In this document: piece by piece, positions 7,351 through 14,350 of the stretch
How positions within the stretch are numbered: position 1 is the first letter of the stretch
Layout of the letters: each line of letters starts with the position of its first letter
Assembly: GCF_001653515.1 (NCBI RefSeq)
Contig: NZ_LYOY01000029.1
Span: forward strand, 1,488,001 to 1,552,000
Length of the DNA stretch: 64,000 bases
Direction of reading: 5' to 3'
Source of the DNA: Streptomyces sp. ERV7
Lineage (GTDB): Bacteria; Actinomycetota; Actinomycetes; Streptomycetales; Streptomycetaceae
Made by a program: the position numbers and the translations under genes
The notes under the pieces: generated by a model
The model's database searches: none
Told to the model about the DNA's origin: nothing
What the model saw: the letters and a program-made list of their open reading frames with translations, nothing else

Positions 7351-7893
7351 CTACGCCCGAGGCGGGCGCCGTCCCGCGTCGCCGGCGGCATCACCCTGCG
7401 CCCCAAGCCCGCCGTCGCCGCGGCCTACGCCGACCCCGGCTCCCTCACCCGCCGCGCCTTCGGCGCCATCGACCCGCTCCCGGACGAGAACGACCCCGCC
7501 TACCGCGCCGCCGAACTCCCCGCGTCGGGAGGGATATCGACCGCCCGCGGTCTCGCCCGGTTCTACGCGGCCACCATCGGGGAGGTCGACGGGCGGCGGC
7601 TCTTCGCCCCGGCGACCGTCGCCCTCGCGCGTACCGAGGAGTCCGCCGGGGCCGACCGCGTCCTCGTCGTCAACACCCGCTTCGGCCTCGGCTTCATGCT
7701 GCACGGCCCCGCGTCCCCGCTCCTGGGCCCCGGCTCCTTCGGCCACCCGGGCCGCGGCGGCTCCCTCGGCTTCGCCGACCCGGAGTCGGGCATCGCCTTC
7801 GGCTACGTCACCAACGGCCTCCAGAAGGGCGTCACCGCCGACCCGCGCGCCCAGGCCCTGGTGCGCGCGGTCCGGGAGGCCATCACCCCGTAA
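7351..7893 (+). pseudogene. Serine hydrolase (beta-lactamase/esterase EstB type), N-terminus missing
   Basis: About 180 codons read as the C-terminal part of the class C beta-lactamase-related serine hydrolase family: AELPASGGISTARGLARFY, then RFGLGFML and GHPGRGGSLGF near the end, typical of these hydrolases, with a proper stop at 7891-7893. The N-terminal half with the catalytic SxxK is absent, and an in-frame TAG belonging to the element gene lies directly upstream. No start codon or ribosome site serves this reading. The gene was evidently cut by insertion or a later deletion of the mobile element; the missing half, if retained, may lie left of the window. Confidence 0.8.
7354..7373. repeat. 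20-bp repeat, right copy (partner at 981-1000)
   Basis: It matches 981-1000 at 19 of 20 positions and lies exactly at the junction between the last element gene and the serine hydrolase fragment. It contains the hairpin CGCCCG-AGG-CGGGCG. See the left copy. Confidence 0.4.
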
Positions 7894-7899
7894 GCCGGG

Positions 7900-8688
7900 T
7901 CACGCCTTGGCCGCCGCCGCCCTCGGGTCGAAGCCGAACGGCAGCTCCAGACGGTGGGTACCCATCAGCTCCTCGTCCGACAGGACGTCCACCGTCTTGC
8001 CGTCCGCCGCGATCGTCCCGCCGCTGAGGATCACCGAACGGCCGCACAGCTCCATCGCGTACGGCAGGTCGTGCGTGACCATCAGCACGGTGACGTCCAG
8101 CGCCCGCAGGATGTCGGCCAGTTCGCGGCGGGAGGCGGGGTCCAGGTTGGACGACGGCTCGTCCAGGACCAGGATCTCCGGCTCCATCGCGAGCACGGTC
8201 GCCACCGCGACCCGGCGGCGCTGGCCGAAGGAGAGGTGGTGCGGGGGCCGGTCCGCGAACTCCGCCATCCCCACCCGCTCCAGCGCCGTGCGCACCCGCG
8301 CCTCCAGCTCCGCCCCGCGCATCCCGGACGCGGCCGGGCCGAACGCCACGTCCTCGCGGACGGTGGGCATGAACAGCTGGTCGTCGGGGTCCTGGAAGAC
8401 GATGCCGACCCGGCGGCGGATCTCGGCCAGGTTCCGCTTCTCGACCGGGAGCCCGGCCACCGTCACCGAGCCCGCGCCGCCCGTCAGGATGCCGTTGAGG
8501 TGCAGGACCAGCGTGGTCTTGCCCGCGCCGTTGGGGCCGAGCAGCGCGACCCGCTCGCCCCGGGCCACCGTCAGGTCGACCCCGAACAGGGCCTGGTGGC
8601 CGTCGGGATAGGCGAAGGCCAGCCCGCTCACCTCAAGGGAGGCGGGGGGAGCCGAAGAAGCCGCGGAAGAAGTCACAGACGTGTTCAC
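7900..8688 (-). CDS. ECF-type nickel/cobalt transporter ATPase CbiO/NikO
   Basis: The protein has 262 aa. Walker A GPNGAGKT is at about 51-58, Q-loop Q99, ABC signature LSFGQ at 152-156 and Walker B ILVLDEP at 172-178, with a downstream His switch in MVTHD. It powers metal uptake together with the transmembrane CbiQ and the CbiM component. I chose the GTG at 8688 because it overlaps the cbiQ stop (GTGA) and has GGGTGGA just upstream; an ATG at 8751 would lie well inside cbiQ. It is the last gene of the cbiM-cbiQ-cbiO operon, which is preceded by a Nur-type box. Confidence 0.9.
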   Translation of the reverse strand: MNTSVTSSAASSAPPASLEVSGLAFAYPDGHQALFGVDLTVARGERVALLGPNGAGKTTLVLHLNGILTGGAGSVTVAGLPVEKRNLAEIRRRVGIVFQDPDDQLFMPTVREDVAFGPAASGMRGAELEARVRTALERVGMAEFADRPPHHLSFGQRRRVAVATVLAMEPEILVLDEPSSNLDPASRRELADILRALDVTVLMVTHDLPYAMELCGRSVILSGGTIAADGKTVDVLSDEELMGTHRLELPFGFDPRAAAAKA

Positions 8689-9446
8689 AGAGTCCACCCC
8701 AACAGACAGATGACCAGAGCCGACGCGGGGAGCACCGCCGCGTAACGCCATTGCGCACCGGTCGCCGTCACATCGTCGATGACCGGCATCGAACCCGCGT
8801 AACCACGGCTGACCATGGCCAGATGTACCCGCTCACCGCGCTCGTAGGAGCGGATGAACAGCGCGCCCGCCGACTTGGCGAGGACGCTCCAGGCCTTCAG
8901 GCCCTTCGCCTCGAAGCCGCGCGAGCGGCGGGCGATCGACATCCGGCGCATCTCGTCCGTGATGACGTCGCCGTAGCGGATCATGAAGGACGCGATCTGG
9001 ACCAGGAGCGAGGGAAGCCTGAGCCGCTCAAGGCCCAGGAGCAGGGCCCGCAGGTCCGTGGTGGACGCCAGGATCACCGAGGCGGCGACCCCGAGCGTGC
9101 CCTTGGCCAGCACGTTCCACGCGCCCCACAGCCCGTTCTCGCTCATCGACAGGCCGAGCACATGCACCTGCTCGCCCGGCACCACGAACGGCATCAGCAC
9201 GGCGAACGCCACGAACGGGATCTCGATCAGCAGCCGCTTGAGCAGGAAGCCCGCCGGGATCCGGGCCGAGCCCGCCACCACGCCGATCAGCACCGCGTAC
9301 AGACCGAAGGCCCAGACCGCCTCGCGCGGGGTCGAGACGACCACGATCACGAAGAGGAAGACGGCCGCGATCTTGCAGTGCGGGGGGAGGTCGTGGACGG
9401 GTGACGCGGCCTGCCGGTAGAGCTTGTGCGTGTGTCCCGCGCCCAT
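8685..9446 (-). CDS. ECF transporter transmembrane component CbiQ/NikQ
   Basis: This 253-aa membrane protein has about five to six hydrophobic segments and the C-terminal SRGYAG-type coupling motif (about 214-219) with the preceding R-R-S-R-G motif near 170. These coupling helices dock on the ATPases in ECF transporters. The ATG lies 1 bp from the end of cbiM, and the gene overlaps cbiO by 4 bp. The early His residues (GAGHTHKLY) are a usual feature of Ni/Co CbiQ proteins. Confidence 0.9.
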   Translation of the reverse strand: MGAGHTHKLYRQAASPVHDLPPHCKIAAVFLFVIVVVSTPREAVWAFGLYAVLIGVVAGSARIPAGFLLKRLLIEIPFVAFAVLMPFVVPGEQVHVLGLSMSENGLWGAWNVLAKGTLGVAASVILASTTDLRALLLGLERLRLPSLLVQIASFMIRYGDVITDEMRRMSIARRSRGFEAKGLKAWSVLAKSAGALFIRSYERGERVHLAMVSRGYAGSMPVIDDVTATGAQWRYAAVLPASALVICLLGWTL

Positions 9447-9447
9447 G

Positions 9448-10509
9448 TCAGACCTTCTCCGTCTGGGGCACGGCCGTGGGTGTGGCCTCGGCGGCGCTGC
9501 CGCGGCGGCGGCGCACCACCCAGAAGACCCCGCTGCCCACGCCGACGGTCACCGCGACGCCGATCATGCCCGCGAGGCCGGTGGCGACCCGGTCGTCGCC
9601 GATGTCCTTGACCGAGTAGCCGGCGAGCGGCGAGTCCTCGGTGGCGTGCTTCTTCTCCTGGGTGTCGATGCCCTTGTCGTGGGCGACCTTCTCCAGGCCG
9701 TCGGGGGAGGCGGAGGCGTAGAAGGAGAAGAAACCGGCCAGTAGCAGGGCGGCGACGACGAACACGGCGCGGACCTTGTGCGTGGAGCGGGCCGCGGCGG
9801 GTACGGGCTCGGGAGCGGGGGCGTCGACCAGTTCGCCGCCCACGCGCAGCTTCAGCGGGGCGTGCAGACCGCGGGCGCCGTGGACGAGGTCGGGCCGTAC
9901 GGCGATGACCGCGCCCACGGTGAGCGCGGTGATCGCCGCCTCGCCGATGCCGATGAGGACGTGCACGCCGACCATGGCGGTGAGCACCTTGCCGAGCGGG
10001 ACGTCGGTGGTGCCGCCGGCCGCGTAGATCGCGGTGAAGGCCAGGGCGGCGGCCGGGACGGAGAGGAGGGCGGCGACGAAGGTGGCCGCGGTGATGGAGC
10101 TGCGCCTGCGGGGCAGCATCTTCACCAGGCCGCGGAAGACGGTGTACGCCACGACCGTCGTCACGATCGCCATGTCGGTGATGTTGACGCCGAGCGCGGT
10201 GAGGCCGCCGTCGGCGAAGAGGATGCCCTGCATGAGGAGCACGACGGAGACACAGAGGACGCCGGTGTACGGACCGACGAGTATCGCCGCGAGCGCCCCG
10301 CCGAGCAGATGGCCGCTGGTGCCGGCCGCCACGGGGAAGTTCAGCATCTGCACGGCGAAGATGAACGCCGCGACCAGACCCGCGAGCGGGGCCGTCTTCT
10401 CATCGAGTTCACGTCGTGCCCCGCGCAGGCTGACCGCGATGGCGGCGGCCGCGCCGACTCCGGCTATCGCGGAGACGGGGGCGTTGATGAATCCGTCCGG
10501 GACATGCAT
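9448..10509 (-). CDS. Nickel/cobalt ECF substrate-binding protein, CbiM fused to a PDGLE (CbiN-like) domain
   Basis: The protein has 353 aa. The start is fixed by the family hallmark MHVPDGF: Met1 and His2 form part of the metal site, so the ATG at 10509 rather than longer frames must be used. CbiM membrane segments fill about 1-225. The C-terminal part holds a PDGLE-type domain (SPDGLEKVAHDKG, with later YSVKDIG and a final membrane segment), the CbiN/NikN equivalent. The layout fits NikMNQO. No B12 riboswitch is visible upstream; the Nur-type box at 10578-10594 argues for nickel rather than cobalt. Confidence 0.9.
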   Translation of the reverse strand: MHVPDGFINAPVSAIAGVGAAAAIAVSLRGARRELDEKTAPLAGLVAAFIFAVQMLNFPVAAGTSGHLLGGALAAILVGPYTGVLCVSVVLLMQGILFADGGLTALGVNITDMAIVTTVVAYTVFRGLVKMLPRRRSSITAATFVAALLSVPAAALAFTAIYAAGGTTDVPLGKVLTAMVGVHVLIGIGEAAITALTVGAVIAVRPDLVHGARGLHAPLKLRVGGELVDAPAPEPVPAAARSTHKVRAVFVVAALLLAGFFSFYASASPDGLEKVAHDKGIDTQEKKHATEDSPLAGYSVKDIGDDRVATGLAGMIGVAVTVGVGSGVFWVVRRRRGSAAEATPTAVPQTEKV

Positions 10510-10577
10510 GGGTGGTCTCCGCTGGGGCCGGGATGGCTGGAACCATTCGAATGAACCGCTCGATGATAGTCGTGCAC

Positions 10578-10594
10578 TTGCGAACGGGTCGCAA
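10578..10594 (-). promoter_or_regulatory. Nur-type operator upstream of the nickel transporter
   Basis: TTGCGA-N5-TCGCAA is a perfect 6-5-6 inverted repeat and fits the Streptomyces Nur box (TTGCaa-N5-ttGCAA). On the minus strand a possible -10 TATCAT follows, so a bound repressor would block cbiM transcription. Nur is the nickel-responsive Fur-family regulator; it is known to control nickel uptake clusters in S. coelicolor. The box lies about 70 bp before the cbiM start. Confidence 0.65.
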
Positions 10595-10710
10595 GAGCGC
10601 ATGCGTGAGATTTACCAACCGTTCTCGCGCCCGGCGCGCCCCCGAAAATATGCGACATTTAATGACAAAGAGCATGTAGAGCTGCGCAGTGTGAGTGTGA
10701 GGAGCGACTG

Positions 10711-11061
10711 ATGTCCCCCGCCGTCGAGGAACACGCCCGCGCGAGGATCGTCTCGGACGCCCCGCACCACCGCCCCGTTCCGGTCGCCCTGCGCTACGAC
10801 CCCGCCGAGGACCCGTTGACCGTGCGCTTCGCGTTCCCCGGCGGCAATGAGTGGGTCTTCCCGCGCGCGCTCCTGGAGGCCGGGCTGCGCGGCCCGGCCC
10901 GCCGCGGCGACATCGTGGTCTGGCCGTGCGGGCGGGCCCAGACCGTCCTGGAGTTCCACTCGCCGGACGGAGTCGCGGTGGTCCAGTTCGACAGCTCCCC
11001 CCTGGTCCGCTTTCTGCGGCATACGTACAGCGTGACGCCCGCGTCCAGCGGACGGGCCTAG
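10711..11061 (+). CDS. SsgA-like protein (SALP), sporulation/cell-division regulator
   Basis: The 116-aa protein matches the SsgA/SsgB family through its length and layout: VPVALRYDPAEDPLTVRFAF near the start, EWVFPRALLEAGLR in the middle, then GDIVVWPC and the LEFHSPDGVAVVQF strand. SALPs occur only in morphologically complex actinomycetes and control septum site selection and spore wall events; several paralogs exist per genome, so I assign no specific member. GGAG at 10701-10704 precedes the ATG. The AT-rich stretch at 10636-10680 probably holds its promoter. A strong terminator follows. Confidence 0.85.
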   Translation: MSPAVEEHARARIVSDAPHHRPVPVALRYDPAEDPLTVRFAFPGGNEWVFPRALLEAGLRGPARRGDIVVWPCGRAQTVLEFHSPDGVAVVQFDSSPLVRFLRHTYSVTPASSGRA

Positions 11062-11094
11062 TCGCCCCGGCGTAGCCGGACGTACGCAGCAAGA

Positions 11095-11131
11095 GAGCCG
11101 GCCCCTACGCGTGATGCGTAGGGGCCGGCTC
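11095..11131. terminator. Bidirectional terminator between convergent genes
   Basis: A perfect 16-bp stem (11095-11110 with 11116-11131) has a 5-nt loop GTGAT. It lies between the SsgA-like gene (+) and the MMPL gene (-) and can serve both. No T-tract follows on the plus strand, as is common in Streptomyces. Confidence 0.85.
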
Positions 11132-11180
11132 GGCCGCACGGTCCCGTCCCCACAGGCCGTGGGCGTTACGGGGTGACGGG

Positions 11181-13412
11181 TCAGACGCGCGCGAGCTCGC
11201 GGTCGTCGTCGCCGTCCGACGCCTTGGCCTCAAGGGCCTTCAGGCCCTCGCCCTCGACGTCGACGTTGGGCAGGATCTTGTCGAGCCAGCCCGGCAGCCA
11301 CCAGGCCTTCGAACCGAGCAGCGCGAGCACCGCCGGGACGATGGCCATACGGACCACGAAGGCGTCGAAGAAGACCGCGATCGCCAGGGCGAAGCCGATC
11401 ATCTTGATCATCTGGTCGCTGGCGCCGATGAAGCCGGAGAACACCGCGATCATGATCACCGCGGCGGCGGAGACCACCCGGGCGCCGTGCCGGAAGCCGG
11501 TCACGACCGCCTGGCCGGGACGCTCGCCGTGGACGAACGCCTCGCGCATCCGGGTGACGAGGAAGACCTCGTAGTCCATGGCCAGACCGAAGACCACACC
11601 GACCATGAAGATCGGCATCATCGACATGATCGGGCCGGGGTTCTCCACCCCGAAGAGCCCGCTGAGCCAGCCCCACTGGAAGACCGCGACGACCGCGCCG
11701 AGGGCGGCGACCACCGAGAGCAGGAAGCCGAGGGCCGCCTTCAGCGGAACCAGGATCGAGCGGAAGACCACCATCAGGAGCAGGAAGGCGAGACCGACCA
11801 CGAGCCCGAGGTAGGGCACCAGCGCGTCGTTCATGCGCTGCGAGAAGTCGATGTTCATCGCAGTCGCACCGGTGACCAGGACCTCGGCCTTGGTCTCGGA
11901 CTTGATGTCCTTGCCCGCGTCACGGATCGAGTGGACCAGGTCCTCGGTGTCCTTGGAGGACGGCTTGGACTTCGGGACCACCGTGATGGTCGCGGTGTCG
12001 CCCTCCTTGTTGAGGGCGGGCGCCATGACCTCGGCGACGTCGGGCAGCTTCTTGATGGTGTCCGAGGTGCGGTCGGCCGCGGCCTTGGCACCGCCGGACG
12101 CCTTGGCGCCGTCCACGACGATCATCAGCGGGCCGTTGAAGCCCGGGCCGAAGCCGTCGGAGAGCGTGTCGTAGGCGCGGCGCTGGGTCGTCGAGGTCGG
12201 CTGCGAGCCGTCGTCCGGCAGACCCATCTCCAGCGAGGCGGCCGGGATGGCGATGGCGCCGAGCCCGATCACACCGGCGAGCAGCACCCAGATCGGCTTG
12301 CGCAGGACGAAGCTGGACCAGCGGGTGCCCATGTTCGGCTTGGCCTCGCTGGGGGCCTCGACCGTGCCGGCCTCGCCGGCCTCCATCTTCTTGCGGGTGC
12401 GGCGGCCGAAGACGCGCTTGCCCGCGAACCCGAGCACCGCCGGGATGAGGGTGAGCGCGATCAGGACCGCGATCACGACCGTACCGGCCGCGGCCACGCC
12501 CATCTTGGTGAGCATCGGGATGTTGACGACCGCGAGGCCGCACAGCGCGATGACGACGGTGAGACCGGCGAAGACGACCGCGGAACCGGCCGTTCCGACG
12601 GCCCGGCCGATGGCTTCCTCGCGGTCCCGGCCCTCGCGGAGCTCGGCCCGGTAGCGCGAGACGATGAAGAGCGCGTAGTCGATGCCGACGGCGAGGCCGA
12701 TCATCGAGGCCAGCGTCGAGGTGGTGTTGCCGAGGTCCAGGACGTTGGCGAGCGCGGTGATGGTGGAGACGCCGATGCCGACGCCGATGATGGCGGTGAT
12801 CAGCGGAAGCCCGGCCGCGATCAGCGAGCCGAAGGTGATCATCAGGACGATACCGGCGATCACCACACCGATGATCTCGCCGGAGCCCGTCTCGGGCTGG
12901 GCCTGGAGCGCGTCACCGCCGATCTCGACGGTGAGCCCGGCCTTCTCGGCGGCCTTGCCGGAGTTCTCCAGCGACTTGCGGTCGCTGTCCTCCAGGGCCA
13001 TGCCGTTGACCTTGTACTTCACGGATATGTACGCGGTCGAGCCGTCCTTGGAGACGGCGTTCGCCTCGTACGGGTCGGTCACCGAGGAGACCTGCTTCGA
13101 GCCCTTGGGCAGGTCGGCGACGACCTTGGCGACCTGAGCCTTGCCGGCCGGGTCGTTCATGGTCTGGCCGGCCGGGGCCTTGAAGACGATACGGGCGGTG
13201 GCGCCGTCGGCGCTGCCCCCCGGGAAGCGCTGCTCCAGCAGGTCGAAGGCCTTCTGGGCCTCGGTGCCGGGCATGGAGAAGGAGCTGGCGGAAGGAGTGG
13301 AGGCGGACGCGGCGCCGAATCCGGCGAGGAACAGCAGCGCCACCCACACCAGGGCGACATAGCGGCGGCGCCGGAAGGCGAACCTGCCGAGTCGGTAGAG
13401 GAACGTGGCCAC
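11181..13412 (-). CDS. MMPL/RND-family exporter
   Basis: This 743-aa protein has two repeats of the RND fold: an N-terminal membrane helix (about 16-35), an extracytoplasmic domain, five clustered helices (about 180-330), then the same again (about 375-700). It resembles the ActII-3/MmpL group, which exports antibiotics, lipids or small lipophilic compounds using the proton gradient. The conserved SMIGLAVGIDYALFIVSRYR and GLAMDYEVFLVTRMRE segments carry the family's Asp-Tyr proton-relay residues in each half. It is encoded 97 bp downstream of a TetR gene in the same direction, so induction by its substrate is likely. Confidence 0.88.
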   Translation of the reverse strand: MATFLYRLGRFAFRRRRYVALVWVALLFLAGFGAASASTPSASSFSMPGTEAQKAFDLLEQRFPGGSADGATARIVFKAPAGQTMNDPAGKAQVAKVVADLPKGSKQVSSVTDPYEANAVSKDGSTAYISVKYKVNGMALEDSDRKSLENSGKAAEKAGLTVEIGGDALQAQPETGSGEIIGVVIAGIVLMITFGSLIAAGLPLITAIIGVGIGVSTITALANVLDLGNTTSTLASMIGLAVGIDYALFIVSRYRAELREGRDREEAIGRAVGTAGSAVVFAGLTVVIALCGLAVVNIPMLTKMGVAAAGTVVIAVLIALTLIPAVLGFAGKRVFGRRTRKKMEAGEAGTVEAPSEAKPNMGTRWSSFVLRKPIWVLLAGVIGLGAIAIPAASLEMGLPDDGSQPTSTTQRRAYDTLSDGFGPGFNGPLMIVVDGAKASGGAKAAADRTSDTIKKLPDVAEVMAPALNKEGDTATITVVPKSKPSSKDTEDLVHSIRDAGKDIKSETKAEVLVTGATAMNIDFSQRMNDALVPYLGLVVGLAFLLLMVVFRSILVPLKAALGFLLSVVAALGAVVAVFQWGWLSGLFGVENPGPIMSMMPIFMVGVVFGLAMDYEVFLVTRMREAFVHGERPGQAVVTGFRHGARVVSAAAVIMIAVFSGFIGASDQMIKMIGFALAIAVFFDAFVVRMAIVPAVLALLGSKAWWLPGWLDKILPNVDVEGEGLKALEAKASDGDDDRELARV

Positions 13413-13509
13413 GAGGGCGTACTCCCGGTCGGTCGTTGGCTTACAGGGCGTGGATAACCAGCCCGACGACGAGAGCGGCGTACGTCAGGTGGGGCAGGTT
13501 GGTGGGGAG

Positions 13510-14085
13510 CTAGACGGGATCGCCGAGGGCGGGGAGGACCACGGCGTCGATGTAGTTTCCGAGGAAGGCCTTGTCCACCGGCTTGTCCTCGACGAGCTGC
13601 CGGGCGACGAAGGCGCCGACCAGCATGTGTACGACGTAGGGGATCGCGGGACAGTCCGCGCGGACCTCGCCGCGTTCCACCGCGCGCCGCAGCACCTGGT
13701 CGAGGCCGGTGATCTCCGGCTCGATCAGCACCTCGCGCAGCGCCTGGTGGAGGTCCGGGTTGTCGTGGACGGCGCGCATCAGGCCCCGCATCAGCGCGGA
13801 GTCCTTCTCCAGCTTGCAGTCGTCCTCAAGACCGACCAGCTCGTGGAAGTCGCGGCGCAGCGAGCCGGTGTCGATCTCGTGGAGACTCGACGGCTTGTTG
13901 TGCCGCAGCGCACGGGCGACCAGCTCCGGCTTGTTCCCCCACTGACGGTAGAGGGTTGCCTTGCTGGAGCGGGTACGGGCGGCGACGGCGTCCATCGTCA
14001 GGGCGTCGTAGCCGACCTCGCGCAGCAGGTCGAGCACCGACTCGTACAGCTCTGCCTCACGTGCGGGCGTGAGCCTGCTTGCCAT
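13510..14085 (-). CDS. TetR-family regulator of the MMPL exporter
   Basis: The protein has 191 aa. The N-terminal helix-turn-helix (about 29-50, TMDAVAARTRSSKATLYRQWGNK) is typical TetR, with a ligand-binding C-terminal domain. The ATG at 14085 is preceded by GGGAGG at a normal distance; the in-frame ATG at 14100 has no such site. It is transcribed with the MMPL gene and away from the tricorn gene. Three near-identical CGAAAC-N-GTTTCG palindromes in the divergent spacer are its likely operators, two of them created by a 102-bp duplication. Confidence 0.88.
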   Translation of the reverse strand: MASRLTPAREAELYESVLDLLREVGYDALTMDAVAARTRSSKATLYRQWGNKPELVARALRHNKPSSLHEIDTGSLRRDFHELVGLEDDCKLEKDSALMRGLMRAVHDNPDLHQALREVLIEPEITGLDQVLRRAVERGEVRADCPAIPYVVHMLVGAFVARQLVEDKPVDKAFLGNYIDAVVLPALGDPV

Positions 14086-14104
14086 GTCTCGACCTCCCAT
14101 CCGA

Positions 14105-14119
14105 ACGAAACGGTTTCGT
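14105..14119. promoter_or_regulatory. TetR operator site 1
   Basis: ACGAAAC-G-GTTTCGT is a 15-bp palindrome 20 bp upstream of the tetR start. Its core recurs at 14154-14166 and 14256-14268, which identifies the motif as a repeated regulator site. Confidence 0.6.
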
Positions 14120-14144
14120 ACTCGTACGACGATATCGCTCCGAG

Positions 14145-14350
14145 CGAGCGAAACGAAACCGTTTCGCTTGTGTTCTGTGCCACAACTGTCCAGGGTCCAT
14201 AAGTTGCCGCACCCCCGTCCCGCGGAAAGCATTGACGAGTGAGCGACGAGCGAAACGAAACCGTTTCGCTTGTGTTCTGTGCCACAACTGTCCAGGGTCC
14301 ATAAGTTGCCGCACCCCCGTCCCGCGGAAAGCATTGACGAGTGAGCGACG
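14145..14350. repeat. Perfect tandem duplication of 102 bp
   Basis: The segment 14145-14248 is repeated without mismatch at 14247-14350 (period 102). Each unit carries one CGAAAC-C-GTTTCG palindrome (14154-14166, 14256-14268) and the GTG start region of the tricorn gene. The period is a multiple of three, so the duplicated GTG at 14239 stays in frame but stops at 14302-14304, giving a 21-codon leader reading frame. Perfect identity points to a recent event. Confidence 0.9.

Larger units (their letters stand above)
406..7373 (+). mobile_element. Remnant AICE: transfer module without integrase or replication genes
   Basis: Gene content and order (Nudix, small protein, DUF2637, GGDEF, PAPS-reductase-like, FtsK-like TraB, small membrane proteins) match the transfer region of actinomycete integrative and conjugative elements, which move double-stranded DNA using the single translocase TraB. 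The expected rep, xis and int genes are absent between the last Spd-like gene (ends 7350) and chromosomal DNA. The right boundary sits in a truncated serine hydrolase gene. The element is probably immobile alone, but TraB could still act on DNA carrying a matching transfer site. The left limit is uncertain; the promoter at 149-193 probably also belongs to it. Confidence 0.7.

Noticed and set aside
10510..10710. Cobalamin riboswitch upstream of cbiM
   Set aside because: No B12-box-like or conserved core sequence was seen, the leader is short, and a Nur-type box explains control better.
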